Shown here piece after piece: positions 49,202 to 57,749 of a DNA stretch of 64,000 nt (position 1 is the stretch's first letter; the number at the start of each line of letters is the position of its first letter). The translations under genes and the position numbers were made by a program. The notes below the pieces were generated by a model. That model saw only the letters and a program-made list of their open reading frames with translations. It had not been told where the DNA came from and did no database searches. The DNA is from AC-56 sp963702195 (GTDB taxonomy: Bacteria; Actinomycetota; Thermoleophilia; Solirubrobacterales; 70-9): positions 3,247,770-3,311,769 of the forward strand of contig OY969725.1 of NCBI GenBank assembly GCA_963702195.1, given 5' to 3'.

Positions 49202-49719
49202 AGCTTGTTGCCGAGGAAGTTGAAAGGCATCGCCAGGGCCACGGCGAGCGCCTGGGAGGGCAGCTCGGGCGCCGACGCGACATCGACGAGCAGATACAGG
49301 AGCACGAGGTTCACGCCCAGCGCGAGCACGCTGACGGTGAAGAACCGCGCCGCCTGGAAGCCGGCGTGGCCCTCGGTGGCCCGGAAGGTCCAGTGCCGGT
49401 TGATGAGGAAGTTGTTGGAGACGGCCACGCAGAAGGAGAGCACCGCCGCGGCGATGTGATGGACGGCCAGCGCCTCGGTCAGGAGCGCGAAGACGATGAG
49501 GTTGATGACGTAGCCGCTCCCGCCCACGACCCCGAACTTGAAGAGCTGCACCCAGTTTTCGGGCTTCCTTGTGCCCAGGTGGATCCGGCGCAGGATGCCC
49601 CAGGTCCAATCGGCGGCGCGGGCGCTGGCGTCTCGCGCGCGGGCACCCCGGCGCGCCGGAGACGACCCGACGTCCGGGGCTCGCTCGACCGTCTCGCTGC
49701 CACGCCCCTGCGGCGTCAT
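49174..49719 (-). CDS. GtrA-family membrane protein
   Basis: The 181-residue protein has about 60 soluble N-terminal residues, then four membrane spans with KFGVVGGSGYVINLIVFALL, SFCVAVSNNFLINRHWTF and MPFNFLGNKLWTFGV. This is the GtrA family, thought to flip or carry polyprenyl-phosphate sugars for surface glycosylation. The ATG overlaps the phosphodiesterase stop (ATGA). It fits with the GT87-like enzyme downstream. Confidence 0.92.
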   Translation of the reverse strand: MTPQGRGSETVERAPDVGSSPARRGARARDASARAADWTWGILRRIHLGTRKPENWVQLFKFGVVGGSGYVINLIVFALLTEALAVHHIAAAVLSFCVAVSNNFLINRHWTFRATEGHAGFQAARFFTVSVLALGVNLVLLYLLVDVASAPELPSQALAVALAMPFNFLGNKLWTFGVDGR

Positions 49720-51242
49720 CGAGTCGCCCCCGCCACTTCGGCAGCCCGAGCCTCCGGACCGGAGCCGATTCCGAAGTGGTCGCACACGAGTCCCGCAACG
49801 TCCCGCAGGGTCCACTGCTCGCGCACCTCGCCGACGCCCTCCAGGCCGCAGAGCAGGAGCGGGCCAAGCGAGTCCCCGGCGAGCAGGGCACCGTGGCTCG
49901 CGCCGCCGGCGTGGCTCGTGCCACCCCAGTCGACGCATTCGTAGCCGGTGTCGAGCGAGACCACGACGTCACCGGCATGGGGCGCGTTGAGCGCCGACCA
50001 CAGGCGGGCGAGGCCGTCCGGGTAGTCGACGCTCGCGATCCGGCCGTCCTGCGGCTCCAGCGCCAGCACGGAGCGGTCGCCCTCCAGGTCCCATCCGTCG
50101 CCACGGAGGTCGGTCTCCTGCGTCCCCGGCTGAAACCGAAGCTCGGCGCCGGCGCGCTCGACGATCGCCTCGGGGGCCGGACCGTTCGCGCCGTCGAGCC
50201 GGGTGACGAGGTCGACGCCCTCCAGCTCCGTCAGCCGCCTCCGGACACCGGCGATCACCCCTTCACGCCTGGGCGGCTCAGCCAGCGCGTAGACCGCCGC
50301 CGCGCGAGCGGTCGGGCTGACGGCGAGCTCTGCGAGCTCGGGGCGCTCCGCGTTCGGAGCGAGCACCGGCCAGTCGGCGCCGAGCGCCGCCGCCAGCGGC
50401 AGCTCGTGCTGGACGTCGGTCTGCGCGTGGTCGGCCATCAGGATCACGGCGTGGGAGTCCAGAAAGGCGTCCATGCCCCCGCCGGCGTCGACCAGCTCGC
50501 CGAAGCTGTGGTCCGCGTGAGCGATCGAGCTCCGCATCGCCCCGACCCCGTTGGTGTGGGTGTGATGGTCGTTGTCGGGGAGGGAGAAGAGGAGGAAGTC
50601 GTAGCCGTCGTCGGCGATCAGCTCCCTGCCGACGCAGGCGGTGTAGGCGTCACGCGTGCCCGGCCGCGCGAGCGTGGGCTTGCACGGGACCTTCCGCGAC
50701 GCGTAGAGCTCGCCGTAGAAGAGCTCGTCCGGGCCCCAGACCGCGTGGCGGAAGTCGGCGGCCACCGCGACGCGGCGCATCAGCCCCTCGAGCCCGAGCT
50801 CGTGGCGGCGCCTGCCGCGGTAGATGAGAAACGGGGTGCAGGCCGTCCGCACCCCGGCGTCGCCGAGGCGCTCGAAGATCGTCTCCACCTCGTGTGAGAG
50901 GTGGGCCATGTTCATGTTGTAAACGGTGTCGTAGAGGGTCCGGAAGAGCCCGAAGGCGCGGGTCGCCTCCCACGAGGATCCGTACTCCACGTACCGCCGC
51001 TCGGCGCGGTGGTACCAGTTCATGCCGCTGATGTGGTGGTGCTGCGGCCCGGAGCCCGTCGCGATCTCCGAGCATGCCACCGGGGTGACCGACGGGAAGG
51101 CCGAGACGCAGTCGCCGATGAGTGTTCCGCGATCGAGCAGGGCGGTGAAGTTGGGCGCCAGGTCCTCCGCGGATGCCCGGAGCAGCATGTCGGTTCGCAG
51201 GGAATCGACGACGATCAGGCAGAGCTTTCGCGACGTGGGCAT
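49716..51242 (-). CDS. Alkaline-phosphatase-superfamily phosphodiesterase
   Basis: The 508-residue enzyme has metal site LCLIVVDSLRTDML (Asp12 region), the nucleophile Thr in SAFPSVTPVACSEIATG, SGMNWYHRAERRYVEYGSSW, LPDNDHHTHTNGVGAM and VILMADHAQTDV, the usual order for nucleotide pyrophosphatase/phosphodiesterase members. No signal peptide is visible, so it acts in the cytosol or is released otherwise. It may process phospho-sugars or phospholipids for the glycosylation genes downstream. CACACT ends 6 nt before the ATG. Confidence 0.85.
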   Translation of the reverse strand: MPTSRKLCLIVVDSLRTDMLLRASAEDLAPNFTALLDRGTLIGDCVSAFPSVTPVACSEIATGSGPQHHHISGMNWYHRAERRYVEYGSSWEATRAFGLFRTLYDTVYNMNMAHLSHEVETIFERLGDAGVRTACTPFLIYRGRRRHELGLEGLMRRVAVAADFRHAVWGPDELFYGELYASRKVPCKPTLARPGTRDAYTACVGRELIADDGYDFLLFSLPDNDHHTHTNGVGAMRSSIAHADHSFGELVDAGGGMDAFLDSHAVILMADHAQTDVQHELPLAAALGADWPVLAPNAERPELAELAVSPTARAAAVYALAEPPRREGVIAGVRRRLTELEGVDLVTRLDGANGPAPEAIVERAGAELRFQPGTQETDLRGDGWDLEGDRSVLALEPQDGRIASVDYPDGLARLWSALNAPHAGDVVVSLDTGYECVDWGGTSHAGGASHGALLAGDSLGPLLLCGLEGVGEVREQWTLRDVAGLVCDHFGIGSGPEARAAEVAGATR

Positions 51243-51273
51243 TGCTGGAGTGTGACGGCCGGAGTGGGCGGGC

Positions 51274-51708
51274 TCAGCGAAGCGAGCGCAACCCCTCGTA
51301 CTTGCGCTGGGCGCGGCGCTGCCGAGCCGAGGCGAGCCAGAGCAACAGGGCCAGCAGGAGCAGCCCGAACGGCTCCCACACGAACGCCGTGATCAGGGCG
51401 AGGACCAGAGCCGTGGCGGCGACGATCAGCCCGATCGAGGACGCCCCGCGCACCCGTGCCTGCGCGCCCGCCACCACCGCGCTCACGACCCCATAGGCGA
51501 TCACGGCGAGGATGGCGCCGAGCGGGATGCCCACGATGGCCGGGTGGTCGCGATTGGACATGGAGACCCCGAACAGCACGGCGCCGCCGATGGCGGCGGC
51601 GATCGCGAGCGCAACACCGATCGCATCGCGGCGCCCGGAGGCGCCGGCGAAGGTGCCGGCGGCGATCGCGAGCCCGACCCCCTGGCAGATGGCGAGGAAG
51701 AGGCTCAT
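51274..51708 (-). CDS. Small integral membrane protein of unknown function
   Basis: The 144-residue protein has five hydrophobic spans (LFLAICQGVGLAIAAGTFAG, GVALAIAAAIGGAVLFGVSM, IVGIPLGAILAVIAYGVVSA, SIGLIVAATALVLALITAFV, FGLLLLALLLWLASARQRRA) and a basic tail ARQRRAQRKYEGLRSLR. No motif beyond hydrophobicity. It is 31 nt upstream of the phosphodiesterase gene and probably heads the same operon. The ATG at 51708 was chosen over a longer frame starting at 51750. Confidence 0.75.
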   Translation of the reverse strand: MSLFLAICQGVGLAIAAGTFAGASGRRDAIGVALAIAAAIGGAVLFGVSMSNRDHPAIVGIPLGAILAVIAYGVVSAVVAGAQARVRGASSIGLIVAATALVLALITAFVWEPFGLLLLALLLWLASARQRRAQRKYEGLRSLR

Positions 51709-51740
51709 GAGCGCAGAGAGGCTAGCGCCTCTACCTGGCC

Positions 51741-51759
51741 CCGCCCCCAATCGGGGCGG
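51741..51759 (-). terminator. GC hairpin after the secreted-esterase gene
   Basis: CCGCCCC (51741-51747) and GGGGCGG (51753-51759) flank a CAATC loop. It lies 45 nt past the stop of the minus-strand esterase gene and before the small membrane gene. No U-tract follows, so termination efficiency is uncertain. Confidence 0.4.
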
Positions 51760-51760
51760 C

Positions 51761-51779
51761 CATTGACGGGTTATCGACG
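51761..51779 (-). promoter_or_regulatory. Recurrent 19-nt element, copy B
   Basis: The plus-strand reading is CATTGACGGGTTATCGACG, identical to copy A (42413-42431) except at two positions, and followed by a similar TATGCGGT block at about 51791-51798. It lies 53 nt upstream of the small membrane-protein gene, in the same orientation relative to the downstream gene as copy A. Confidence 0.45.
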
Positions 51780-51803
51780 GGCGCCTTCCCTATGCGGTCG
51801 GGG

Positions 51804-54032
51804 TCAGCCGAAGCTGGCGGTGCGGTGGCAGCCCGCGAGCCGCACCCGGAGCGGGCCGTCGGTCTCGATCTGGAGCTTCGCGTGGCAGCCGAGCTTCGCG
51901 CGGCGCGGGTGGACGACCACGTGTGAGAGGTTCTCCGCACTCAGGTGCAGCACGTCGCCGCGCTTCGTCCGCGCCGCATTTCCCCAGGACTGTGACTGCT
52001 CGATGTAGGGCATTGCCTGCTCGTTGCCGCCGGTCAGGACGCCCGCGATGTGCTTCGTCGGGCCGGCCTGCGGGTCCCCCACCCCGAACGCCTCGGAGCG
52101 GGCGTCGAGCGTTCCGAGCGGGGCCCCGCCGCCGGAGCTCCGAAGCTCGAGCCCCGAGAGCCAGTACGCGTGGTTGGCCACGGTGCCGTCCTTCGGGAAG
52201 TCCATGGTCGGGTTGACCACGTACGTGACGTGGGCCGGATTGCGCTTGACCCGATGGCTGCCGAGGAACTTCGCCGCCGGCGCGAACTGGTCATTGACCG
52301 CCAGGGCGAAGTGGTCGGCGGCCGTGAACAGGTCGAAGACGTAGCGGTAGCCGAGGCTGTCGAACGTGTTTGCCTGAGTCTGCGCGCCCGCCACCGGCAC
52401 GAGCTCGTCCTCGGTGCCGTCCCAGATCATGAACGGGATCTGGCGGACGGATGCGAGCATCCGGTTCGTGTTGCTCGCGGCGCCGCCGGGCTCCGGGTCG
52501 GCGGGTGGGACCCAGATCCCGAGCCCTGGCGGGCCGACGACGGGGTTGGCGCGGGCAAAGAGGTCCGGATACTGAGTCGCGAACTTGTAGGTCCCGTAGC
52601 CGCCCATGGAATACCCGGAGATGGACGTCCACGACGGGTCCAGGCGGTAGTGCTTCGCCACGTCGGCCCACACCTCGAAGGTGTCCGCCCCGGCTTGGCC
52701 GTAGTACCAGCCGTCAGGGCCGCGGCCCTCGGGCGTGATGACGATCGAGCCGCCCCCCCGCTCCCCGAGCTGCGACTGGTTGCGGGTGTCGCCGAACTGG
52801 TTGTAGCTCGCCCCGAGCGAGTGCAGCAGGAGCGTCATTCCGTAGCCCCGCCGCGGCATCGGCTTGCGCGGGACGTAGATCGCGTACGGCTGGAGTCTGC
52901 CGCGGAGCTCGCCCGGGCAGTCCGTCGCCGAGCCGCACGTCTTCGAGTAGTCGGTTCCCTGCTTGCTCTCGAAGTGGCTGGCGAGGATCCTGTCCATCGG
53001 CCCGGTTGTGGGCACGCCGGTCGGCTTTCCGCGCATCTCGTCGGTCACGCCCCGATCGAGCTTCGAGAAGTCGACGTCGGCGTGGAACGGGGCGAGGTCG
53101 CCCTTGGCGAGGTCGTCGCCCTGGTCGTGGTCGCGCCACCATGCCGGGTCGCTGAAGACCGAGCCCGGCGGGAACGGGTGCTGCCATGGCTCGGCGAAGC
53201 GGAAGGCGACGTTGAAGAACGCGGACGGATTCCCCAGGCCGGCAGCACCTCCCGGCTTCGTGGCGGTCGCCGCCGCTCCAGGAATCAGGTATCCGTGCGA
53301 CTTGGAGTCCCAGAGCCCTACCCCCGCCGCCATGCGGACCGTTCGCCTGCCCGGGCTCCACGCGCGGTGGGAGACCTTCACCTGGATCTGCCGGCGGCGC
53401 TTGCTGATCGAGACCTTGGGCGCGGGGCCCGAGGCACGCTTGCCGCTCTTTGCCCGGACGAGGTCGGCGTGGCGGCCGTGGACGGTCAGGAAGAGGCGCG
53501 CCGGCTCGCTCGCGTTCGCTCCGTCCGGAACCGCGCGCGGCTGCCCCGAGCTGCCGATCGCGATCGTGGTCGCCACAAGGGACGGCTTCTTCATCGTGTT
53601 GAGGGTGATCCGGAACGCGGTCGCGTGGGACAGCGCCTTCACCCGGAACTCGACGAGGTCGGCGGCGTTCCCGGCATAGGCGGGATCGGTGGGATAGGTG
53701 TACGTCCCGTTCGGCCGCGAGAAGGAGTCGCCGGCGGTCCGCGGGTCGGCCGGATCGCGGGAGGCCGCCTTGGCGCCGTGGTCGTCGTAGAGGTAGTCCT
53801 GGTAGAGGAACTCGCCGCGGCGGTACGCGCTGGCACCGGAGATCAGGATCGGCTTCGCGTGCCAGATCCCGCGGTTGTCCAGCTGCGGCGCCTTCGCGGG
53901 CTTCCGGTAGAGGATCGACGGCCCGGGGCGCGGCGCGGGACCGCGATAGAGCGAGCCCTTGCCGGCCCAGGCGCTCGCGGGCGCCATCGCCATGGCGCCG
54001 AGCAGGAAGGCGACCCCTATCCGAACCCTCAC
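51804..54032 (-). CDS. Secreted alpha/beta-hydrolase with a glucodextranase-like C-terminal-binding module
   Basis: The 742-residue protein has a signal peptide (IGVAFLLGAMAMAPASAWAG). An N-terminal beta domain (about 40-330; IWHAKPILISGASAYRRGEF, YTYPTDPAYAGNAADLVEFR) resembles the glucodextranase C-terminal-type carbohydrate-binding module. The catalytic domain has nucleophile Ser in SISGYSMGGYGTYKFAT, then WDGTEDELVP and TAADHFALAV for the acid and base. The end is a small beta domain. It is probably an extracellular esterase or peptidase acting on polymer. TAGATT ends 6 nt before the GTG start. Confidence 0.85.
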   Translation of the reverse strand: MRVRIGVAFLLGAMAMAPASAWAGKGSLYRGPAPRPGPSILYRKPAKAPQLDNRGIWHAKPILISGASAYRRGEFLYQDYLYDDHGAKAASRDPADPRTAGDSFSRPNGTYTYPTDPAYAGNAADLVEFRVKALSHATAFRITLNTMKKPSLVATTIAIGSSGQPRAVPDGANASEPARLFLTVHGRHADLVRAKSGKRASGPAPKVSISKRRRQIQVKVSHRAWSPGRRTVRMAAGVGLWDSKSHGYLIPGAAATATKPGGAAGLGNPSAFFNVAFRFAEPWQHPFPPGSVFSDPAWWRDHDQGDDLAKGDLAPFHADVDFSKLDRGVTDEMRGKPTGVPTTGPMDRILASHFESKQGTDYSKTCGSATDCPGELRGRLQPYAIYVPRKPMPRRGYGMTLLLHSLGASYNQFGDTRNQSQLGERGGGSIVITPEGRGPDGWYYGQAGADTFEVWADVAKHYRLDPSWTSISGYSMGGYGTYKFATQYPDLFARANPVVGPPGLGIWVPPADPEPGGAASNTNRMLASVRQIPFMIWDGTEDELVPVAGAQTQANTFDSLGYRYVFDLFTAADHFALAVNDQFAPAAKFLGSHRVKRNPAHVTYVVNPTMDFPKDGTVANHAYWLSGLELRSSGGGAPLGTLDARSEAFGVGDPQAGPTKHIAGVLTGGNEQAMPYIEQSQSWGNAARTKRGDVLHLSAENLSHVVVHPRRAKLGCHAKLQIETDGPLRVRLAGCHRTASFG

Positions 54033-54038
54033 GAGGCG

Positions 54039-54044
54039 AATCTA
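54039..54044 (-). promoter_or_regulatory. -10-like element of the secreted-esterase gene
   Basis: TAGATT on the minus strand ends 6 nt before the GTG at 54032. No ribosome site lies between. Consistent with a leaderless mRNA. Confidence 0.4.
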
Positions 54045-54109
54045 GCCACGAACGGACCGCCGCGCGCCGGTTGCACCCCCGCCCTGGACGCTTCGGGCAC
54101 ACTTCACCG

Positions 54110-55528
54110 ATGTCCGAACCGCAGGATCGGCCCTCGGAGCGCGGCAGCGCGGCGTCTCCCGCCCACCGCCGGGCGCACCAGACGGCGCGCGACCTCGAGC
54201 GCTACGCCGGTCTGTTCGCGCAGCGCACCCGGGTGATGCGCTCGTCGGCGATGCGGGACCTGATGGCGATCACAGCCCGGCCGGAGGTGATCTCGCTGGC
54301 CGGCGGGCTCCCCGACACGTCCACCTTTCCGCCCGCGACGTTCGCCGCGCAGATGACCAAGATCGCGCAGGAGTCCTCGGCCGAGGCGCTCCAGTACGGC
54401 CCGACCGAGGGGTTCGACGGAACCAAGGCTGCGATCGGGCGAGTGATGGCGGCCGAGGGCATGTCCCCCGACCCGGACGACATCATCGTGACGACCGGCG
54501 GCCAGCAGGCGCTCGACCTGATCGCCAAGACGCTCGTGGACCCGGGCGACGTCGTGATCTGCGAGGCGCCCACCTATCCGGGCGCCGTGCCGGTCTTCTG
54601 CTCGTACGAGGCCGAGACCCACCAGATCCCCATGGACGACGACGGCATGCGGGTCGACGAGCTCGAGGCGCTGATGGATCGCCTCGACGCGGACGGGCGA
54701 AAGCCAAAGTTCATCTACTCGGTGCCGAGCTTCCAGAATCCCGCGGGCGTGACGCTGTCGCTGGAGCGCCGGCGGCGCCTGGTGGAGCTCGCCCGCAACC
54801 GCGAGGTACTCCTGGTCGAGGACAACCCATACGGGCTGCTGCGCTTCGAGGGCGATCCGCAGCCGCCCCTGTACCAGCTCGACGGCGGCGACTACGTGAT
54901 CTACGTCGGGACCTTCTCCAAGATCCTCTCCCCGGGGATCCGCCTCGGCTGGGCGGTCGCGCCCCCTCCGGTGATGGAGAAGATCGCCCTCGGCAAGCAG
55001 GCGACGGACCTCTGCACTTCGACGATCAGCCAATACTTCGCGATCGAGTACTTCGCGGGGGACCACTGGCAGCCATACCTCGACAGCCTCCGTGAGATCT
55101 ACCGCGCTCGGCGCGATGCGATGCTGGAGGCGCTCGAGCGCCATTTCCCGCCACAGGCGACCTGGACCCGACCCGGCGGTGGGCTCTTCGTCTGGGCCAC
55201 GCTCCCGGACTACATCGACACCTCCGACCTGCTCGCCAAGGCGCTGCGTGACAACGTGGCCTTCGTCCCCGGCGCGGCCGCCTACGTCGACGGGAACCGC
55301 GGGACGAATTCCATGCGGCTGAACTTCTCGGGCTCCGGCGAAGACGAGATCCGCGAGGGGATCCGCCGCATCGGCGCGGTCGTCGCCGAGCAGGTCGGGC
55401 TGTACGAGACGATCACGTCCGAGCAGACAATTCCGGGCGCCTCCTCGGGGGCGGCCGGGTCCTCGGAGCCCCGGAGCTCGGGGGCTGACGTGCTGCCGCT
55501 CCGCCGGTCGCGGCCGTCGAAGTCGTGA
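54110..55528 (+). CDS. PLP-dependent aminotransferase, class I/II (2-aminoadipate type)
   Basis: The 472-residue protein has a 60-residue N-terminal helix-rich extension, then SLAGGLPDTSTFPP, the FQNPAGVTLS loop, VEDNPYGLLRFEG and the PLP lysine in GTFSKILSPGIRLGWAVAPP. A low-complexity tail (SSGAAGSSEPRSSGADVLPL) ends the protein. The family includes MocR catalytic domains and LysN; substrate is unknown. It overlaps the ddl start by 4 nt (GTGA). The coupling to ddl hints at D-amino-acid or amino-acid supply to cell wall, as inference. Confidence 0.9.
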   Translation: MSEPQDRPSERGSAASPAHRRAHQTARDLERYAGLFAQRTRVMRSSAMRDLMAITARPEVISLAGGLPDTSTFPPATFAAQMTKIAQESSAEALQYGPTEGFDGTKAAIGRVMAAEGMSPDPDDIIVTTGGQQALDLIAKTLVDPGDVVICEAPTYPGAVPVFCSYEAETHQIPMDDDGMRVDELEALMDRLDADGRKPKFIYSVPSFQNPAGVTLSLERRRRLVELARNREVLLVEDNPYGLLRFEGDPQPPLYQLDGGDYVIYVGTFSKILSPGIRLGWAVAPPPVMEKIALGKQATDLCTSTISQYFAIEYFAGDHWQPYLDSLREIYRARRDAMLEALERHFPPQATWTRPGGGLFVWATLPDYIDTSDLLAKALRDNVAFVPGAAAYVDGNRGTNSMRLNFSGSGEDEIREGIRRIGAVVAEQVGLYETITSEQTIPGASSGAAGSSEPRSSGADVLPLRRSRPSKS

Positions 55529-56454
55529 AGGTCGCGGTGCTGAAGGGGGGCAGCTCGCTGGAGCGTCAGGTGTCGCTGCGCTCGGGCGCGCGAGTGGAGG
55601 ACGCCCTGGCCTCGCTCCGCCATGAGGTCGTGCCTCTCGACGCGGACGCTGACCTCGTGCGCTCGCTGAAGGAGGAGCGCCCCGACGTCGCGTTCATCGC
55701 CCTGCACGGGCCCGGCGGCGAGGACGGAACGCCGCAGGAGCTGCTCGAGATCCTCGGCATCCCGTACACCGGCCCTGGCGTCGCCTCCTGCATCCGGTGC
55801 ATGGACAAGGTGCTCTCCAAGCACCTCCTGCGGAGCGCCGGAATCCCCACCCCGGACTGGGTCGCGTTCAACTCCACAGCCTTCCGGGAGCTCGGAGCCG
55901 CCGACGCGCTCGAGCAGATCGAGGATCGGCTCGGCTTCCCCCTGGTGGTCAAGCCGGCCGCCCAGGGATCGGCGCTCGGCGTACGCTTCGCCGCCTCGCG
56001 CGAGGACGTGCCGGCGGCCCTCGTCGCCGCCTTCAGCTACGACGACCGGGTGCTGCTGGAGCGCTACGTGCCCGGGCGCGAGCTCGCCGTCTCGCTGCTC
56101 GACGGCGAGCCGCTTCCGATCGTCGAGGTCCGGGCCAAGGAGGAGGATCGCTTCAACTACGAGGCGCGGTACGAGATCGGAAGGACCGAGTACATCTGCC
56201 CGGCCGACCTGCCGCCCTCCGCCACCAGCGCCGTGCAACAGGTGGCAGCCAGTGCGTACGAGACGCTCGGGTGCGCGGGATTCGCTCGAGTGGATCTGAT
56301 GCTCGACGCCGACGAGAGGGCCGAGGTCCTCGAGGCGAATGCGATCCCCGGCCTCACCGATACGAGCCTCCTACCGATGGCCGCTCATGCCGCCGGCCTC
56401 GAGTTCGAGGACCTCGTCGCCCGAATCGTGGAGCTCGCACTCGAACGACGCTAG
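55525..56454 (+). CDS. ddl: D-alanine--D-alanine ligase
   Basis: The 309-residue ATP-grasp ligase makes D-Ala-D-Ala for peptidoglycan. It has KVAVLKGGSSLERQVSLRSG, FIALHGPGGEDGTPQELLEI, GIPYTGPGVASCIRCMDKVL, PLVVKPAAQGSALGVRFAAS, EVLEANAIPGLTDTSLLPMA. The GTG at 55525 overlaps the aminotransferase stop. It lies beside a convergent TetR gene. Length is normal. Confidence 0.95.
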   Translation: MKVAVLKGGSSLERQVSLRSGARVEDALASLRHEVVPLDADADLVRSLKEERPDVAFIALHGPGGEDGTPQELLEILGIPYTGPGVASCIRCMDKVLSKHLLRSAGIPTPDWVAFNSTAFRELGAADALEQIEDRLGFPLVVKPAAQGSALGVRFAASREDVPAALVAAFSYDDRVLLERYVPGRELAVSLLDGEPLPIVEVRAKEEDRFNYEARYEIGRTEYICPADLPPSATSAVQQVAASAYETLGCAGFARVDLMLDADERAEVLEANAIPGLTDTSLLPMAAHAAGLEFEDLVARIVELALERR

Positions 56455-56469
56455 GTCGCGGAGCGCAAC

Positions 56470-57090
56470 CTAGCGCGGCGGGGCCGCCCGCTCGACCATC
56501 CCCGCCGTCAATTCGACGGCCTCCCCGGTGGTCAGGCCGTGCTCGCGCACGAGCGACTGCCAGGTGGAGAACGCCAGCGCGTGACCGATGGCAGCCTCGA
56601 CGCGGGCCCGCCGCCTGCCACGGAGCCCCCGGCCCCGCATGAGCGTCGACGCGATGTGGTCGAAGAACGCCAGCCGGGCCTGGGTCTGCGTGGACAGGCT
56701 GTCGACCAGCGGCGCGTCGCGGATGACCCGCGACATCATGTCCTCGGTGTCCTCCCACCAGTCGTAGACGTCTGTCAGCGCCTCACGAAGCCGCTCACCG
56801 GGATCGGCGATCTCCTCCCATCGCGATGGGTCCGGCGGCGGGTACATCGACATGAAATGACCAGAGCACGCCTGGAACAGGCTCGGCTCGTCCGGGAAGT
56901 GGCGATACACGGTCGCGCGCTGGACTCCCGCCTCGTCGGCGATGGCGCTGACCGTCGTGCGTGCGGGGCCGACCGTGCCGTGAAGCCTCACGGCGGCCTC
57001 GGTGATCGCCCGGCGGGTCTCGAGCTCCTGCTCGGCGCGCAGGCGCTTGCGATAGCGGCGAGGCTCGGCTTTCGTGGCTTCGGTGGACAT
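56470..57090 (-). CDS. TetR-family transcriptional regulator
   Basis: The 206-residue protein has an N-terminal TetR helix-turn-helix (RRAITEAAVRLHGTVGPART then TVSAIADEAGVQRATVYRHF, about 28-62) and a helical ligand domain. It is divergent from the cupin gene and probably represses it and itself. The promoter of the cupin gene lies between them. ATG 57090 was chosen. Confidence 0.92.
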   Translation of the reverse strand: MSTEATKAEPRRYRKRLRAEQELETRRAITEAAVRLHGTVGPARTTVSAIADEAGVQRATVYRHFPDEPSLFQACSGHFMSMYPPPDPSRWEEIADPGERLREALTDVYDWWEDTEDMMSRVIRDAPLVDSLSTQTQARLAFFDHIASTLMRGRGLRGRRRARVEAAIGHALAFSTWQSLVREHGLTTGEAVELTAGMVERAAPPR

Positions 57091-57106
57091 CGGTGTTCAC
57101 CCAATA

Positions 57107-57136
57107 TTGACAGATCGGGGTGACGTGTGCTAGGTT
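57107..57136 (+). promoter_or_regulatory. Sigma-70-type promoter of the cupin gene
   Basis: TTGACA at 57107-57112 and TAGGTT at 57131-57136 are spaced by 18 nt, the best canonical promoter in the window. The start should be near 57143, with a 35-nt leader and a GGGAGATCAAGG ribosome site before the ATG at 57178. It lies in the TetR-cupin divergent region, where a repressor could act. Confidence 0.7.
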
Positions 57137-57177
57137 CGCCGCACAGCAATGTTCAACGAAATGATGGGAGATCAAGG

Positions 57178-57729
57178 ATGACCATCGACAGGCAGACATT
57201 GGCCAGGTTCGACGCATCGCAAGGCCCCCACAACGTTGGGCCATCGGACGGCCGGCTCGTGGACCTCGGCTCGATCGAGGCCAGGATGATGGCCTGGACC
57301 GAGGAGACCGGCGGAGGCTTCTCCCTGGTCGAGCACCCGATGCCGCCCCGGCATCTGGCCGCCCCGCTGCACAGGCACTCTCGAGAGGACGAGTACAGCT
57401 ACGTCGTCGAGGGCACGATGGGCGCGATCCTCGGCGACGAGGTCGTCTACGCGGAGGTCGGCGACTTCGTGTTCAAGCCGCGCGAGCAGTGGCATACATT
57501 CTGGAACGCGGGCGATGAGCCGGCGCGCATCCTGGAGATCATCGCGCCGGGAGGCTTCGAGCACTTCTTCGACGAGCTCGGAGATCTCGTTCGCACCGGT
57601 GAGCCCGACCCGGGCGCGCTCGCGGAGCTCAGCGCGCGTTACGGCCTGGAGATGCGACCGGAGACCGTCCCCACGATCTGCGAGCAGCAAGGGCTGACGC
57701 ATCCGATGTTCGAGGCGATGGCGGTCTAG
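57178..57729 (+). CDS. Cupin-domain protein
   Basis: The 183-residue protein has cupin motif 1 in PLHRHSREDEYSYVVEGTMG and motif 2 in GDFVFKPREQWHTFWNAGDE, with His ligands for a metal. The C-terminal helical part (FFDELGDLVRTGEPDPGALA) is typical of small quercetinase-like or detoxifying cupins. It is probably controlled by the TetR protein. GGGAGATCAAGG precedes the ATG. Substrate unknown. Confidence 0.88.
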   Translation: MTIDRQTLARFDASQGPHNVGPSDGRLVDLGSIEARMMAWTEETGGGFSLVEHPMPPRHLAAPLHRHSREDEYSYVVEGTMGAILGDEVVYAEVGDFVFKPREQWHTFWNAGDEPARILEIIAPGGFEHFFDELGDLVRTGEPDPGALAELSARYGLEMRPETVPTICEQQGLTHPMFEAMAV

Positions 57730-57749
57730 AGAAAGGGGAACCGGGGAGG

